Assembly: GCA_013361525.1 (NCBI GenBank)
Contig: JABFXY010000210.1
Coordinates: 1 to 54,104 of the forward strand
Reading direction: 5' to 3'
Length of the DNA: 54,104 bases
From: Polyangiaceae bacterium
Lineage (GTDB): Bacteria; Myxococcota_A; Polyangia; Polyangiales; Polyangiaceae
Part shown: one piece after another, positions 1 to 7,980 of the stretch
How positions within the stretch are numbered: the first letter of the stretch is position 1
Layout: every line of letters starts with the position of its first letter
Position numbers and translations under genes: made by a program
Notes under the pieces: generated by a model
What the model saw: only the letters and a program-made list of their open reading frames with translations
Told to the model about the DNA's origin: nothing
Databases searched by the model: none

Positions 1-788
1 ATCGGTTCTTCCGCGCTGCGCCCGAGGCCAAGGCAGCGTTTGACGACCTAACCAAGGCGCAATCGTCGGCCGCCGCTCCGAAGCCCTCGAGCACAAGTTC
101 CTTCAAGCTCAATGTGGAAGACGGGCGGGCCGACGCAGGCCCGCCCGCACCCGCCCCAGAGGCGGAGCACACATGCATGATCGAGCTGCTCGGTGCCGCC
201 GGACAAGACGGAACGCTCGACCGTTCCCTCGACAAGCAACTGGACAGTCCGCCCTGGGTCGTCGCGAGCGTTCGGCTCATCTTCTCAATGGGAGCGCTCG
301 CATTCGGCCAGGAACGCACGTTTCGACCAACCTTTGTGACAAACACCAGCGTACGGCAGGCCGCTTTCCTCACGAGCGACGCGACCGTCCGGATTCACCC
401 CGACCTGTTTACGAACATGGCCTCGTCGATGCCGGCTGCGGAGGAACAGGTCGCCTTTACCCTCGGTGTGCTCGCCCATGAGTATGGCCATTACGCGGAC
501 AAGCAGCTGTTCCTCTACGACCGACTGATCTCGGCCGTCCCGGAGCTGCGAGCGCAGAGTCTCAGCCGCGTGCACAAGAAGGAGCTCTTCGCCGACTCGG
601 TCGCCGGGTGCCTGCTCGCGCGGATGGATCAGGTGAGTGATCCCTTGGCGCGCTTCTATGCCTCAGGCGCAACGCGCGCCTCAGACTCGCACCCAGCAGC
701 AGACTTGAGGCTTATCGCGCTGAAGCACGGCTGGGCGCGCTGTGCATCGAATCGACAGTTCCCGACCGCCATCGAGTCGATGTTTTAG
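1..788 (+). CDS. Zinc metalloprotease, M48-like, 5' end outside window
   Basis: The reading frame is open from base 3 and has no convincing start inside the window, so the gene begins upstream; the GTG at 114 is probably internal. The zinc-binding motif HEYGH is encoded at about 477-491. About 30 residues later comes a KELFAD segment, whose Glu fits the third zinc ligand of gluzincins, and then a SHPAADLR segment resembling the HP..R signature of M48-like peptidases. No membrane segment lies in the visible part. It is likely an exported peptidase, and the next three genes on the same strand also encode exported proteins. Family assignment rests on motifs only. Confidence 0.8.
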   Translation, partial: RFFRAAPEAKAAFDDLTKAQSSAAAPKPSSTSSFKLNVEDGRADAGPPAPAPEAEHTCMIELLGAAGQDGTLDRSLDKQLDSPPWVVASVRLIFSMGALAFGQERTFRPTFVTNTSVRQAAFLTSDATVRIHPDLFTNMASSMPAAEEQVAFTLGVLAHEYGHYADKQLFLYDRLISAVPELRAQSLSRVHKKELFADSVAGCLLARMDQVSDPLARFYASGATRASDSHPAADLRLIALKHGWARCASNRQFPTAIESMF

Positions 789-806
789 CGGCGCGTGGAG
801 GACATC

Positions 807-1925
807 ATGAAGCGATCCTGTCTGCTCGTTCTACTCGGCATCTCGTGCGGTCGCCCCGGCACCACCGAAGCGCCCGAAAAGCCAGAGATGCCAGCGCCAT
901 CGGACGACGCGCCCGCGCCAATGGTCTCCGCAGCGGACGCTCCGTCAGAGGGGTCGTTGCCAGTGGTGCATGACACGGCCAAGGCGACTGCACCCACGTT
1001 TCGCCGGGTGCGAGTGCCTGCGGAGGGGGGCCATGGTCCGATGACCTTCCTTCAAACCGTCGACGCTCCGATCGTGTCGACGTTCCTACCCAGATCCACG
1101 GGCGCGAAGGGGCTCGAGGTTGGTCCTGTCGGGCCCGACTACGGCCAGGTGAACGGCATCGAGAAGCCGATCGGTCCGTCGAATTTCGTCAAATGGTATC
1201 GTGATGAAGGCAACGCTCCGGACGGTGAGAAAATACCCACCGACCTTCGCAACTACGGCTCCGCCTTCGGGCTCCTCAGCATCGGCTGCACCGCGACGCA
1301 CATCGGCAACGGACTTGTGCTTTCGGCGGGCCACTGTTTCATGGAGTTTGGGGGGGACCCGCTCGACAATGCCACTTGCGGGGACGATGTCACCGTTCGA
1401 TTCGGCTATCTCTATCGCAAATACGTCCGAACCGCGCGAACGCCAGCGGCCGTCTCGGACCCGCGCGAGTCATCCTGCACGAAGATTGTTCGCGCCGAGT
1501 TCAGTGACGGCGTCGACTACGCTATCTTCGAGGTCGACAATCCGCCGACCGTTGCGGTTCCGGTCGACGCTACCGCCCGACCGAAGATCGGCACACAGGT
1601 CACGGTCGTCGGTCACCCTTCCGGCCGTCCCCTCGAATGGTCGATGTACTGTGCTACCGCATCCACCAGTGTTCTCCCGTGGGACCCGCGTGACGTCCCT
1701 TCCCGCTTCGCCCACCAGTGTGACACCCAACCAGTCAGCAGCGGCAGCCCAGTCATCCAGATGAGCCCTCTCGCCGTCATCGGCATCCATAACGGTGGTA
1801 AGATCACCGACAAGCAAGGGGCACAGGACTGGGGTTGGAACTTCGGCACCTACCTAGCCGATACCGGTTTGACAAAGATCCTGACGAATGCGGCTTCGAG
1901 CGTGCAGCCCGCACCGCCGCCATGA
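807..1925 (+). CDS. Secreted lipoprotein serine protease, V8/trypsin-like (S1 fold)
   Basis: The start is ATG 807, chosen because GGAGG lies at 797-801; an in-frame GTG at 795 overlaps that site. The 372-residue product begins with a lipoprotein signal (LLGISC lipobox) and a Pro/Ala-rich linker. The protease triad is visible: His176 in SAGHC, Asp237 in DYAIF, and a probable Ser312 in SSGSP, which resembles the GNSGSP motif of glutamyl endopeptidase-like enzymes more than GDSGGP. It probably cleaves proteins at the cell surface or outside. It starts 18 bp after the metalloprotease stop, so the two may be co-transcribed. Confidence 0.85.
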   Translation: MKRSCLLVLLGISCGRPGTTEAPEKPEMPAPSDDAPAPMVSAADAPSEGSLPVVHDTAKATAPTFRRVRVPAEGGHGPMTFLQTVDAPIVSTFLPRSTGAKGLEVGPVGPDYGQVNGIEKPIGPSNFVKWYRDEGNAPDGEKIPTDLRNYGSAFGLLSIGCTATHIGNGLVLSAGHCFMEFGGDPLDNATCGDDVTVRFGYLYRKYVRTARTPAAVSDPRESSCTKIVRAEFSDGVDYAIFEVDNPPTVAVPVDATARPKIGTQVTVVGHPSGRPLEWSMYCATASTSVLPWDPRDVPSRFAHQCDTQPVSSGSPVIQMSPLAVIGIHNGGKITDKQGAQDWGWNFGTYLADTGLTKILTNAASSVQPAPPP

Positions 1926-1963
1926 TCAGCGGCCGTTGGCCTGCCGCCGCTCGAGGAGGAACG

Positions 1964-3028
1964 ATGGCATCGAACTCGCGACCTTGGTATTCAATCCATG
2001 CCCGCCGTGTCTACCTGTGCGCTCTGCTGGCTTCGTCCGCCTGTGGCGTCTCCGGGATGGCGCCTCCACGGAACGACAGGCCTCTCGACCCCGCCGCTTC
2101 GGTGGGCGACGCCGCGCAACCGGAACCGCCGATCATTTTCGACTCCTTGCCGAACGGGATGAAGTCCGGCGAGAACGGACTCGAGGCTGAGTTTCATACG
2201 CCCCCAACGCTGCCTTCGCTCACGGTCGCCGAGGTTGACGAACTTTTGCGTACTGCTCGGGATCTTGGCTTGCCCTCTGAGTACATCAAGAGCGGCTGTC
2301 ACGACAGGGCTCACCTACTGTGGCTTGCGCTTCCTACGAGTCTGCGCGCAAAAGTCGGCAAAGTATGGATCCTGTCTCCGAGCGTTCTCACTTTGGCCGT
2401 GACGACGCCGATTACCATCAAGAATTCCCAAGACACGCCCCGTTGGGGCTACCACGTCGCGGTCGCTTATCGCGCGGGCGACGCAACGTACGTCGTTGAC
2501 TCCACCGTACCGCACTCCTTGGAGCAGTCGTATTCCGCACGAAAATGGCTGGACGAGTACTCGGTCCCCTATGGTTCGCTCACGGTCCTGCTGCGCCCCG
2601 AGCTCTACCTTTTCTACTCGAATATCGTTCCAGAGAAGTATTACAAGAAGGTAGCCGACGAGGACAAAACCGACGACAAGCGCGGAGTGCGCGCAAAATG
2701 CGAGAAATGCGAAAAGTTCGAAGAGGCGCCCGTGCTCTCCAATACGACCCAGAAGGAGCTCATGAACACGGGGGAGTTTTTCAAATACGAAGGCCTGTCG
2801 CAGAAGGAGATGTTTCTCGAGAAGGCCGTGGCGCGGGACGAGGTTGCGGCATCAATTTTGCGCGATAGCGCAGGGTGCGAGTGGTCGTCTCTAGTCAGCA
2901 AGCCCGGCGCCCTCCTGGATGTGTTGGGAGGGGCTGGCGAGGTTCCGGCCGCATGTAAGCCCTTTGCGAAGCGGTTTTCCGAGCGAATTTCGCACTGGCA
3001 CGAGGTCGTCTCGGGACCTGCCAAATGA
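1964..3028 (+). CDS. Exported protein-glutaminase-like (Cys-His-Asp) lipoprotein
   Basis: ATG 1964 was chosen because AGGAGG lies at 1954-1959. The 354-residue product has an N-terminal signal ending in a lipobox-like ASSAC. The core shows Cys112 in GCHDRAH, His164 in GYHVAVAY and Asp179 in YVVDS. This order and context match the Cys-His-Asp triad of the protein-glutamine glutaminase fold, which deamidates glutamine side chains and is related to transglutaminases. The C-terminal half has a CEKCEK pair and no recognised domain. It follows two protease genes, consistent with a secreted protein-modifying set. The function is an inference from motifs; another papain-fold hydrolase is possible. 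Confidence 0.6.
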   Translation: MASNSRPWYSIHARRVYLCALLASSACGVSGMAPPRNDRPLDPAASVGDAAQPEPPIIFDSLPNGMKSGENGLEAEFHTPPTLPSLTVAEVDELLRTARDLGLPSEYIKSGCHDRAHLLWLALPTSLRAKVGKVWILSPSVLTLAVTTPITIKNSQDTPRWGYHVAVAYRAGDATYVVDSTVPHSLEQSYSARKWLDEYSVPYGSLTVLLRPELYLFYSNIVPEKYYKKVADEDKTDDKRGVRAKCEKCEKFEEAPVLSNTTQKELMNTGEFFKYEGLSQKEMFLEKAVARDEVAASILRDSAGCEWSSLVSKPGALLDVLGGAGEVPAACKPFAKRFSERISHWHEVVSGPAK

Positions 3029-3089
3029 CGTTTGTGGGCCCCGGCTGAGGCGTCACACTCCCGCCAACCGGCGCGATGTTGAAGCCAAG

Positions 3090-4016
3090 ATGAACGGACA
3101 GGGCTCATCGCCGCAGATGTCGTCTACAGCACGTGCTGCCAATGGCTCGGCGCGCCCTCGGTGTGCATCGCTCGGCAGACGAGGCAGAGCCGTCGTCGCA
3201 GTGGTCGCGGTTTGGGACCTTGTCGCGTGTAGCTCGGCGCCCATTCCCTCGGACGAATCCGCGACCGCGAGGGCCGAGCCAATCGTCAGCGCGAAGGAAC
3301 CGGCGGAAGCTCCCGTGGAAGCCCCCACTCCCTCAAAGGCTCCGGAGCAACCTCCACCCCTAGAGCAGAACCCGACGGTCATGGACTTCACGGTCGACAA
3401 GGCGCACATCGAGATCGTCGTTCAGGAGAACCCCGACACGGAGGTCTCGATCGTTCGGGAGATCCGACTCGGCAAGACGGAGGTCTATCCGTTCAACTGC
3501 GTGGACGTTTCAACGGGGCTTTGTGCAAAGGAACATGCGCGGTTGCTCGAGGCGCTTAAAGAGAACGGCACGCTCGTACTGGCCGCGACCAAACGCACCG
3601 CGACCACTGCAGATCTTCTCTTCATGGATGAGGGCGGCGGCCATTGCACCGCTACTTCGTATTGGATGTTGCGCATCGAAAAGCGCGGCGCATTTGCCAC
3701 GGCACCACTCATCGGCTGCTTTTGGGAGCCGGGCGCCTCCCCGGCCCGGGCACCTGATCAGCCTGACGAGCTTCCCACGTGGCCGCTACGGATTCGGCCG
3801 GCGGCTGCCGGGTTCGGCGACCCCGCGGTTTCACACTCGATCTGCGAACCTTGCGCCGGATCGAACCGGTTCCCGGTGCTTGAGCCGGTTGCCGTCAGCG
3901 GTACGGCTGCCATGACGCTCGTCGGCACCGCGCAGTTCTCCGCGGTCTCGCCGTCGCAGCATTCGGCCTGGTTGGCGCCGTACATCGGACAACCGCGCGT
4001 CACGCACGCGGCATGA
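3090..4016 (+). CDS. Hypothetical lipoprotein
   Basis: The frame is 308 residues from ATG 3090. A basic N-terminus, a hydrophobic stretch and LVACSS give a plausible but long lipoprotein signal, followed by a Pro/Ala/Glu-rich linker and a soluble domain with several cysteines. I do not recognise the family. The last ~86 codons (3758-4016) run antisense to a zinc-ribbon frame whose cysteine pattern looks genuine. The true C-terminus may therefore be shorter in relatives, or the two genes may overlap. The ribosome binding site is weak. Confidence 0.55.
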   Translation: MNGQGSSPQMSSTARAANGSARPRCASLGRRGRAVVAVVAVWDLVACSSAPIPSDESATARAEPIVSAKEPAEAPVEAPTPSKAPEQPPPLEQNPTVMDFTVDKAHIEIVVQENPDTEVSIVREIRLGKTEVYPFNCVDVSTGLCAKEHARLLEALKENGTLVLAATKRTATTADLLFMDEGGGHCTATSYWMLRIEKRGAFATAPLIGCFWEPGASPARAPDQPDELPTWPLRIRPAAAGFGDPAVSHSICEPCAGSNRFPVLEPVAVSGTAAMTLVGTAQFSAVSPSQHSAWLAPYIGQPRVTHAA

Positions 4017-4060
4017 CCGTGCACGTAGGCCATTGGGCGGTGGCAAAACCGACAGGTCAT
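3758..4060 (-). CDS. Small zinc-ribbon protein
   Basis: The minus-strand frame starts at ATG 4060. Its first ~45 residues carry MTCRFCHRPM, YVHGHAAC, a further GC pair and AECCDGE, a dense Cys/His pattern typical of short zinc-ribbon proteins common in delta-proteobacteria. The remaining ~55 residues are low complexity and overlap the plus-strand lipoprotein gene antisense. The functional part may be only about 3925-4060. The role is unknown; such proteins are usually cytoplasmic. No strong ribosome binding site is visible. Confidence 0.5.
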   Translation of the reverse strand: MTCRFCHRPMAYVHGHAACVTRGCPMYGANQAECCDGETAENCAVPTSVMAAVPLTATGSSTGNRFDPAQGSQIECETAGSPNPAAAGRIRSGHVGSSSG

Positions 4061-4137
4061 GCCCGCGTGGTAGCGAGAGGAGCCGGCGCGGGCAAGCAGG
4101 CACGTCAGCGCGCTCGTCCGCGCTGCCGGCTCGCCTT

Positions 4138-4734
4138 TCACGCGCGAGGCTTGTCTCTCTCCATCGCGCGACGGAACGCCGGGCGGTCGATGCAAGCCTT
4201 GACGTATTCGTCGACCCGGTCTCCGGCCGGCAGCGCGGAACGGAACCAGTGGCCGAGGCTCGCGAAGACCACATCCACGGCGCTGAAGTCGTCACCGACG
4301 AGGAACGCGTGTCGGCCGAGCGCGTCGAGGATCCTGCCATCGACTTCTTTGCGGCCGCGGAAGGTGCGCTCGAGGTTGGGATGGTCGATCTTGAGGAACT
4401 CGTGCGTGATGACGGGCTCGACCACGCCCGCGTACCACGCGAGCCACGTGAGGTAGGCACCGCGCTTCGGATCCCCGGCGAGAGGAGCGAGGCCCGCTTT
4501 CGGATGGAGGTCCGTCAGGTACTGGACGATGGCGACGGACTCGGTCACCAACGCGCCGTCATGGAGGAGCGCGGGGACCTTCTTGTCGGGGTGCGGATTG
4601 TCGGCGTCGGGGCCGCCGGAGCCGTCCATTCGCGGGATGGTCACGTACCTGATGTCACACGGAGCGCCGAGCTCCTCGAGGAGCCAGACAATGCGCGAAG
4701 ACCGAGACTGAGGAGCGTGGATGAGCGTGAGCAT
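4138..4734 (-). CDS. Glutathione S-transferase family protein
   Basis: The product is 198 residues, normal for a cytosolic GST. The N-terminal thioredoxin-like half has MLTLIHAPQSRSSR and the VPALL-x4-LVTESVAI segment that binds the gamma-glutamyl part of glutathione. The C-terminal all-alpha half includes FLVGDDFSAVDVV, the usual GST N-capping region. It would conjugate or reduce electrophiles in the cytoplasm. It is divergent from an AraC-family gene with 67 bp between the starts, a typical regulator-target arrangement, though no operator is obvious. ATG 4734 was chosen because the family N-terminus begins there. Confidence 0.88.
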   Translation of the reverse strand: MLTLIHAPQSRSSRIVWLLEELGAPCDIRYVTIPRMDGSGGPDADNPHPDKKVPALLHDGALVTESVAIVQYLTDLHPKAGLAPLAGDPKRGAYLTWLAWYAGVVEPVITHEFLKIDHPNLERTFRGRKEVDGRILDALGRHAFLVGDDFSAVDVVFASLGHWFRSALPAGDRVDEYVKACIDRPAFRRAMERDKPRA

Positions 4735-4801
4735 GCGCGAACGGTGCCGCACGTGGCGGCGGACGTATTGCAAAAGTGCGCCAAAGCGGGGAAAGAGACG
4801 C

Positions 4802-5590
4802 ATGGGCGTAGAGGGAACGCGCGGCATCTTGAATCCGGCGCTCGGCTTCGAGCACTTCTCGCTCGAGCGCGCGCCCACACCTGCCGATCTCGCACCGTTT
4901 CTCGATGCCTTCTGGAGCGTGCGCTGGGACCTCGACGGTCGTCCGCCCTACGAGCAAGAGATCCTCCCGTATCCGTGCGTCAACCTGTCGTTCGACGGCC
5001 GCCGCTTCGAGGTGCATGGGCCATCGACGCAGCGCTTCGTGGCTCGGTTGTCCGGGCGCGGCTCGGTTCACGGCACGAAGTTCAGTCCGGCGGGGTTTCA
5101 CGCTTTCGCGTCGGTTCCATTGCGTTCCCTCGTCGATCGCGTCGTCTCGGTCGAGGAGGCAACGGGGCTCGCGCTGCCGAGCCCGGACGGAACCGACGCC
5201 GAGTCCACACGAAGCATGGTGATCGAGTTTTTGCGCCGAGCCGAGCCGCGAGATGAACCCGACGCGGCCCTCGCCAATCGTCTCGTGGTGCTCGCGCAAT
5301 CGGATCGGACCGTGTGCTGCGCGGAAGACCTCGCCACGAAGGCGGGTCTATCGGTGCGCTCGCTCCACCGGTTGTTCGAGCGCTACGTCGGTGTCGGGCC
5401 GAAGTGGGTCGTGCGCCGAGCGCGCGTCCAGGAAGCGGCCGATAAGGTAGCGCGCGGCGAACTGGCCGATTGGGTCTCGATCGCGCTCGAGCTCGGCTAC
5501 CACGATCAGTCGCACTTCATCCGCGACTTCCGCGCGCAGGTGGGGTTCACGCCGGCGGCGTACGCGCGGCGGTGCGCTGCCAGGGTTTGA
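4802..5590 (+). CDS. AraC-family transcriptional regulator
   Basis: The 262-residue protein has a C-terminal AraC/XylS double helix-turn-helix (LATKAGLSVRSLHRLFERYVG, then YHDQSHFIRDFR and GFTPAAY). The N-terminal ~150 residues resemble the unclassified sensor domain of AraC regulators related to DUF6597 (FWSVRW, YPCVNLSFD, GTKFSPAGF). ATG 4802 is preceded by GGGGAAAGAG. It is divergent from the GST gene and may control it. The ligand is unknown. Confidence 0.88.
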   Translation: MGVEGTRGILNPALGFEHFSLERAPTPADLAPFLDAFWSVRWDLDGRPPYEQEILPYPCVNLSFDGRRFEVHGPSTQRFVARLSGRGSVHGTKFSPAGFHAFASVPLRSLVDRVVSVEEATGLALPSPDGTDAESTRSMVIEFLRRAEPRDEPDAALANRLVVLAQSDRTVCCAEDLATKAGLSVRSLHRLFERYVGVGPKWVVRRARVQEAADKVARGELADWVSIALELGYHDQSHFIRDFRAQVGFTPAAYARRCAARV

Positions 5591-5599
5591 TCGCCGAGC

Positions 5600-5627
5600 G
5601 AGGCGAAGCGCTCGCGCGCTTCACCTC
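5600..5627. terminator. Hairpin between convergent genes
   Basis: An 11-bp stem with one mismatch (GAGGCGAAGCG and CGCTTCACCTC, loop CTCGCG) lies ten bases after the AraC stop, facing the convergent gene that ends at 5674. There is no T tract, so it may be a bidirectional or Rho-assisted terminator. Confidence 0.45.
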
Positions 5628-5673
5628 CAGGTTCAGCTCTCGGCGGAGGCGTTCGCGGACTTCGAGGCCTGCT

Positions 5674-6741
5674 CTACATCTGCTTGATGTAGCAGTACTT
5701 CATAGCGCCGACTGCGGGGTCGCCGAATACGCTGTTGTCGCAGTAGACGCTGCCGGCCGTGCCAGTGGCGTACGTCCACGTGGTGCCGTCACCGTAGGCG
5801 ATGGTCACGTTCCCCGAGTAGTTGCAGGTCTGATACTCCTCCGCGCATTGGACCCAGGAGTGGTCTGTCGGCAGCTCCGTGTAGTAGCAATCCTTGTACT
5901 CGCCGTACGCGGGGTCGCCGAATTGCGCGTTGTTGCAGCCCACGCTGTCGGTAGCGACCTGGTAGTTCCAACGGGTGTCATGACCGAATCGCACGAGCTT
6001 GGTGCCAGGCATGTTGCAGGTACTGCTCTCCGCCGAACAATACGTCCAGTCCGTCGGCGTCACGACCCCGGTGAACTTCCCGCTGCAACTGCCGCTCGAG
6101 AAACAGCCCAGGTGCGCCGAGTACGTACCGGCGTGTGGCGCCCTGAAAGAGATCTGCGAGCCCAGGCCGCAGGAATCGTCATTGGATGCGACCTCTGATT
6201 CGCCGTCGAGCAGACGGAGATAGGTGTCTCCGCTGAACGAGTCGCCCGACTGGCAGCCGCCCAACACGAGTTGATCGCCGATGTTGAGGTGGTAGTCGAA
6301 CGCGGCATAGTTCTGCGTCGCGCTGCTGGTATCGAGGAGGCCAAACCACCAGTCGTGCACGAGCAGCTTTATCACGTACCGGTAGTAGAGGCGGCCGCGC
6401 CCCGCGTCGTACGAGCAGCTCGTGATGTTGCAACCATAGTAGGAATAGCTCGAGGCAAAAGTGTTCGTGTCGGTCTGCTCGTACGCGTGCTTCTCATTGC
6501 AGTCGTTGGTAGCCGTCTGCAGTTGTGCGGCATTGCACCCGGACGATCCTTCGGGGTCGGGGGCTTCCGGGTCCAGCTCGACCACGACGCCGGGGGCGTA
6601 GGCTTCCGGGTCCAAATCGGCCGCGACGTCGGAGGTCGGCTCCAAGTCCTCTAGCTCCGCCGCGTCGTCGTCTGCAATGCACGACGCAAGCAACGTCATC
6701 GTCGCGAGCATCGCAAGTGATTGAAAGTGTCGTCCCTTCAT
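5674..6741 (-). CDS. Lipoprotein with two C-terminal FGDPA-type repeats
   Basis: ATG 6741 has GAGGA just upstream. The 355-residue product has a lipobox LLASC followed by an acidic linker rich in Asp/Glu/Pro. A middle beta domain (about 130-230; DTYLRLLDG, GTYSAHLGC) resembles bacterial pre-peptidase C-terminal or jelly-roll domains. The C-terminus holds two ~55-residue repeats, each with W-x2-C, TCN, a YG or FGHD segment, W-x-Y and FGDPA-x-G ending in CYY or CYI. I know this Cys-rich repeat from secreted bacterial proteins but not its ligand. It is probably an extracellular binding protein, and the even cysteine count suggests disulphides. Confidence 0.7.
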   Translation of the reverse strand: MKGRHFQSLAMLATMTLLASCIADDDAAELEDLEPTSDVAADLDPEAYAPGVVVELDPEAPDPEGSSGCNAAQLQTATNDCNEKHAYEQTDTNTFASSYSYYGCNITSCSYDAGRGRLYYRYVIKLLVHDWWFGLLDTSSATQNYAAFDYHLNIGDQLVLGGCQSGDSFSGDTYLRLLDGESEVASNDDSCGLGSQISFRAPHAGTYSAHLGCFSSGSCSGKFTGVVTPTDWTYCSAESSTCNMPGTKLVRFGHDTRWNYQVATDSVGCNNAQFGDPAYGEYKDCYYTELPTDHSWVQCAEEYQTCNYSGNVTIAYGDGTTWTYATGTAGSVYCDNSVFGDPAVGAMKYCYIKQM

Positions 6742-7146
6742 CGTGTCCTCGTTGGAAGCGGTAGGCGGATACTGCTCGTGCCCCTGCCAGGCGCGCGTGC
6801 GCGTACGCCGGGTACACGCCGGTGCGCGGCCGGCGGATAGCGGGGTGTGCATAGCCCGCCCGGCCTGGCCGTGGCATCCGCGAGATTCTGACGCCCGGAC
6901 CGCGCGCGAATCACCGCCGGTTGGTGGGTCCCGCCGCCGCGCGCTGGGCGCCTGGGCGGGCCTCGCCGCGCGCAGCGCAGCAGGTCCTCGCAGGCCGCGG
7001 CAGAATTTCGCAGACTCCACCCGTGAAGAGCTCGGGCCAGTGCGCCACGAGCATCCGGTAGAGCACCCCCGAGGCGGTCTCAGGGCACGACGAGCGCGCT
7101 CGGATCCCCGACCTCGACGTCGTTCGATCGGCGAGGTTTTGGATCC
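6742..7146. other. Intergenic region, 405 bp
   Basis: This GC-rich stretch separates two minus-strand lipoprotein genes. It should hold the promoter of the gene starting at 6741. I see no credible coding sequence, RNA gene or clear repeat in it. Confidence 0.4.
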
Positions 7147-7749
7147 CTACTTCGCGGCGATGGAACGGCACGCCGCGAGCTCAGCCTGGTAGAGCTTCGC
7201 GTCCGTAGGCGCAAACTGAGGGAAACACGCGTATTCGGTGCCACCGGCCGTGACCCGCAGGATGAACTCGCGCTTGTTCGGCAGCGATCCGAAGTTCTTG
7301 GTTTCCCACTCGAGGCTCTTTGGATCCTCCGAAATGAACTTGGCGAAGTTCATATCCTCACGCACCTGAGCCTTGCCGATCTTGCCTTTGGCGAGACCGA
7401 CCTGGAGCGTGAAGGCCTCCTTCCCCGCGAGCGCCTCCTCGTCGGAGACTTGGCACTGGATAATCTGATCTGCGGCGTTATCGGGGAGCTTCACCATCGG
7501 TCCCGTGACCTTCGGGGGCGAGCCGTCGGGGCATGCCGGCATGACGATCGTGATTGGGAGCCCGCGCTCCGACAGATCCGTCTTGGCTCCCTCGGCAACA
7601 GCGTCGCTCGTGCTCGTTGGTGCGCTCTTGTCCTCAGGCTTCCGCTTCGGCTCGTCGGCGGTCGACCGCGAGCCCTTGCCGCAAGCCGTGAGCGCCATGA
7701 CGCAAGCGAAAAGGCCCAGAGACGGTCCCAGGTGTCGGTAGGCAGGCAT
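7147..7749 (-). CDS. Hypothetical lipoprotein
   Basis: The product is 200 residues from ATG 7749, with a signal peptide ending in LTAC, a charged Ser/Lys linker to about residue 55, and a globular domain with four cysteines (IVMPACPDG, IIQCQVS, YACFPQF, LAACRS). The even count suggests two disulphides in the periplasm or outer membrane. No family recognised. Confidence 0.7.
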   Translation of the reverse strand: MPAYRHLGPSLGLFACVMALTACGKGSRSTADEPKRKPEDKSAPTSTSDAVAEGAKTDLSERGLPITIVMPACPDGSPPKVTGPMVKLPDNAADQIIQCQVSDEEALAGKEAFTLQVGLAKGKIGKAQVREDMNFAKFISEDPKSLEWETKNFGSLPNKREFILRVTAGGTEYACFPQFAPTDAKLYQAELAACRSIAAK

Positions 7750-7980
7750 GGGTTTGGGGGCCGCGACTGTACCAGCTCCCGCACGACGTGCCCCACCGAC
7801 GCGGGCTCCTCGCTTTCGCCGACGGGAACCTCGCCCGAAGCTCGCGTCGCCACCGAGGCGCAGTCCTTCACTAGCCTATTCGCGGGCGACCGAATGGCTG
7901 ACCTGGCGCCCACGGTCGGCGACGACGATCCGCGGTGCCAGTAGGCGCGCCGTGGAGGTCGAGCCGACGAGAGACGGTCC

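Noticed and set aside
4033..5256. 407-codon plus-strand frame across GST and AraC genes
   Set aside because: Arg-rich shadow; the GST and AraC frames have clear family motifs.
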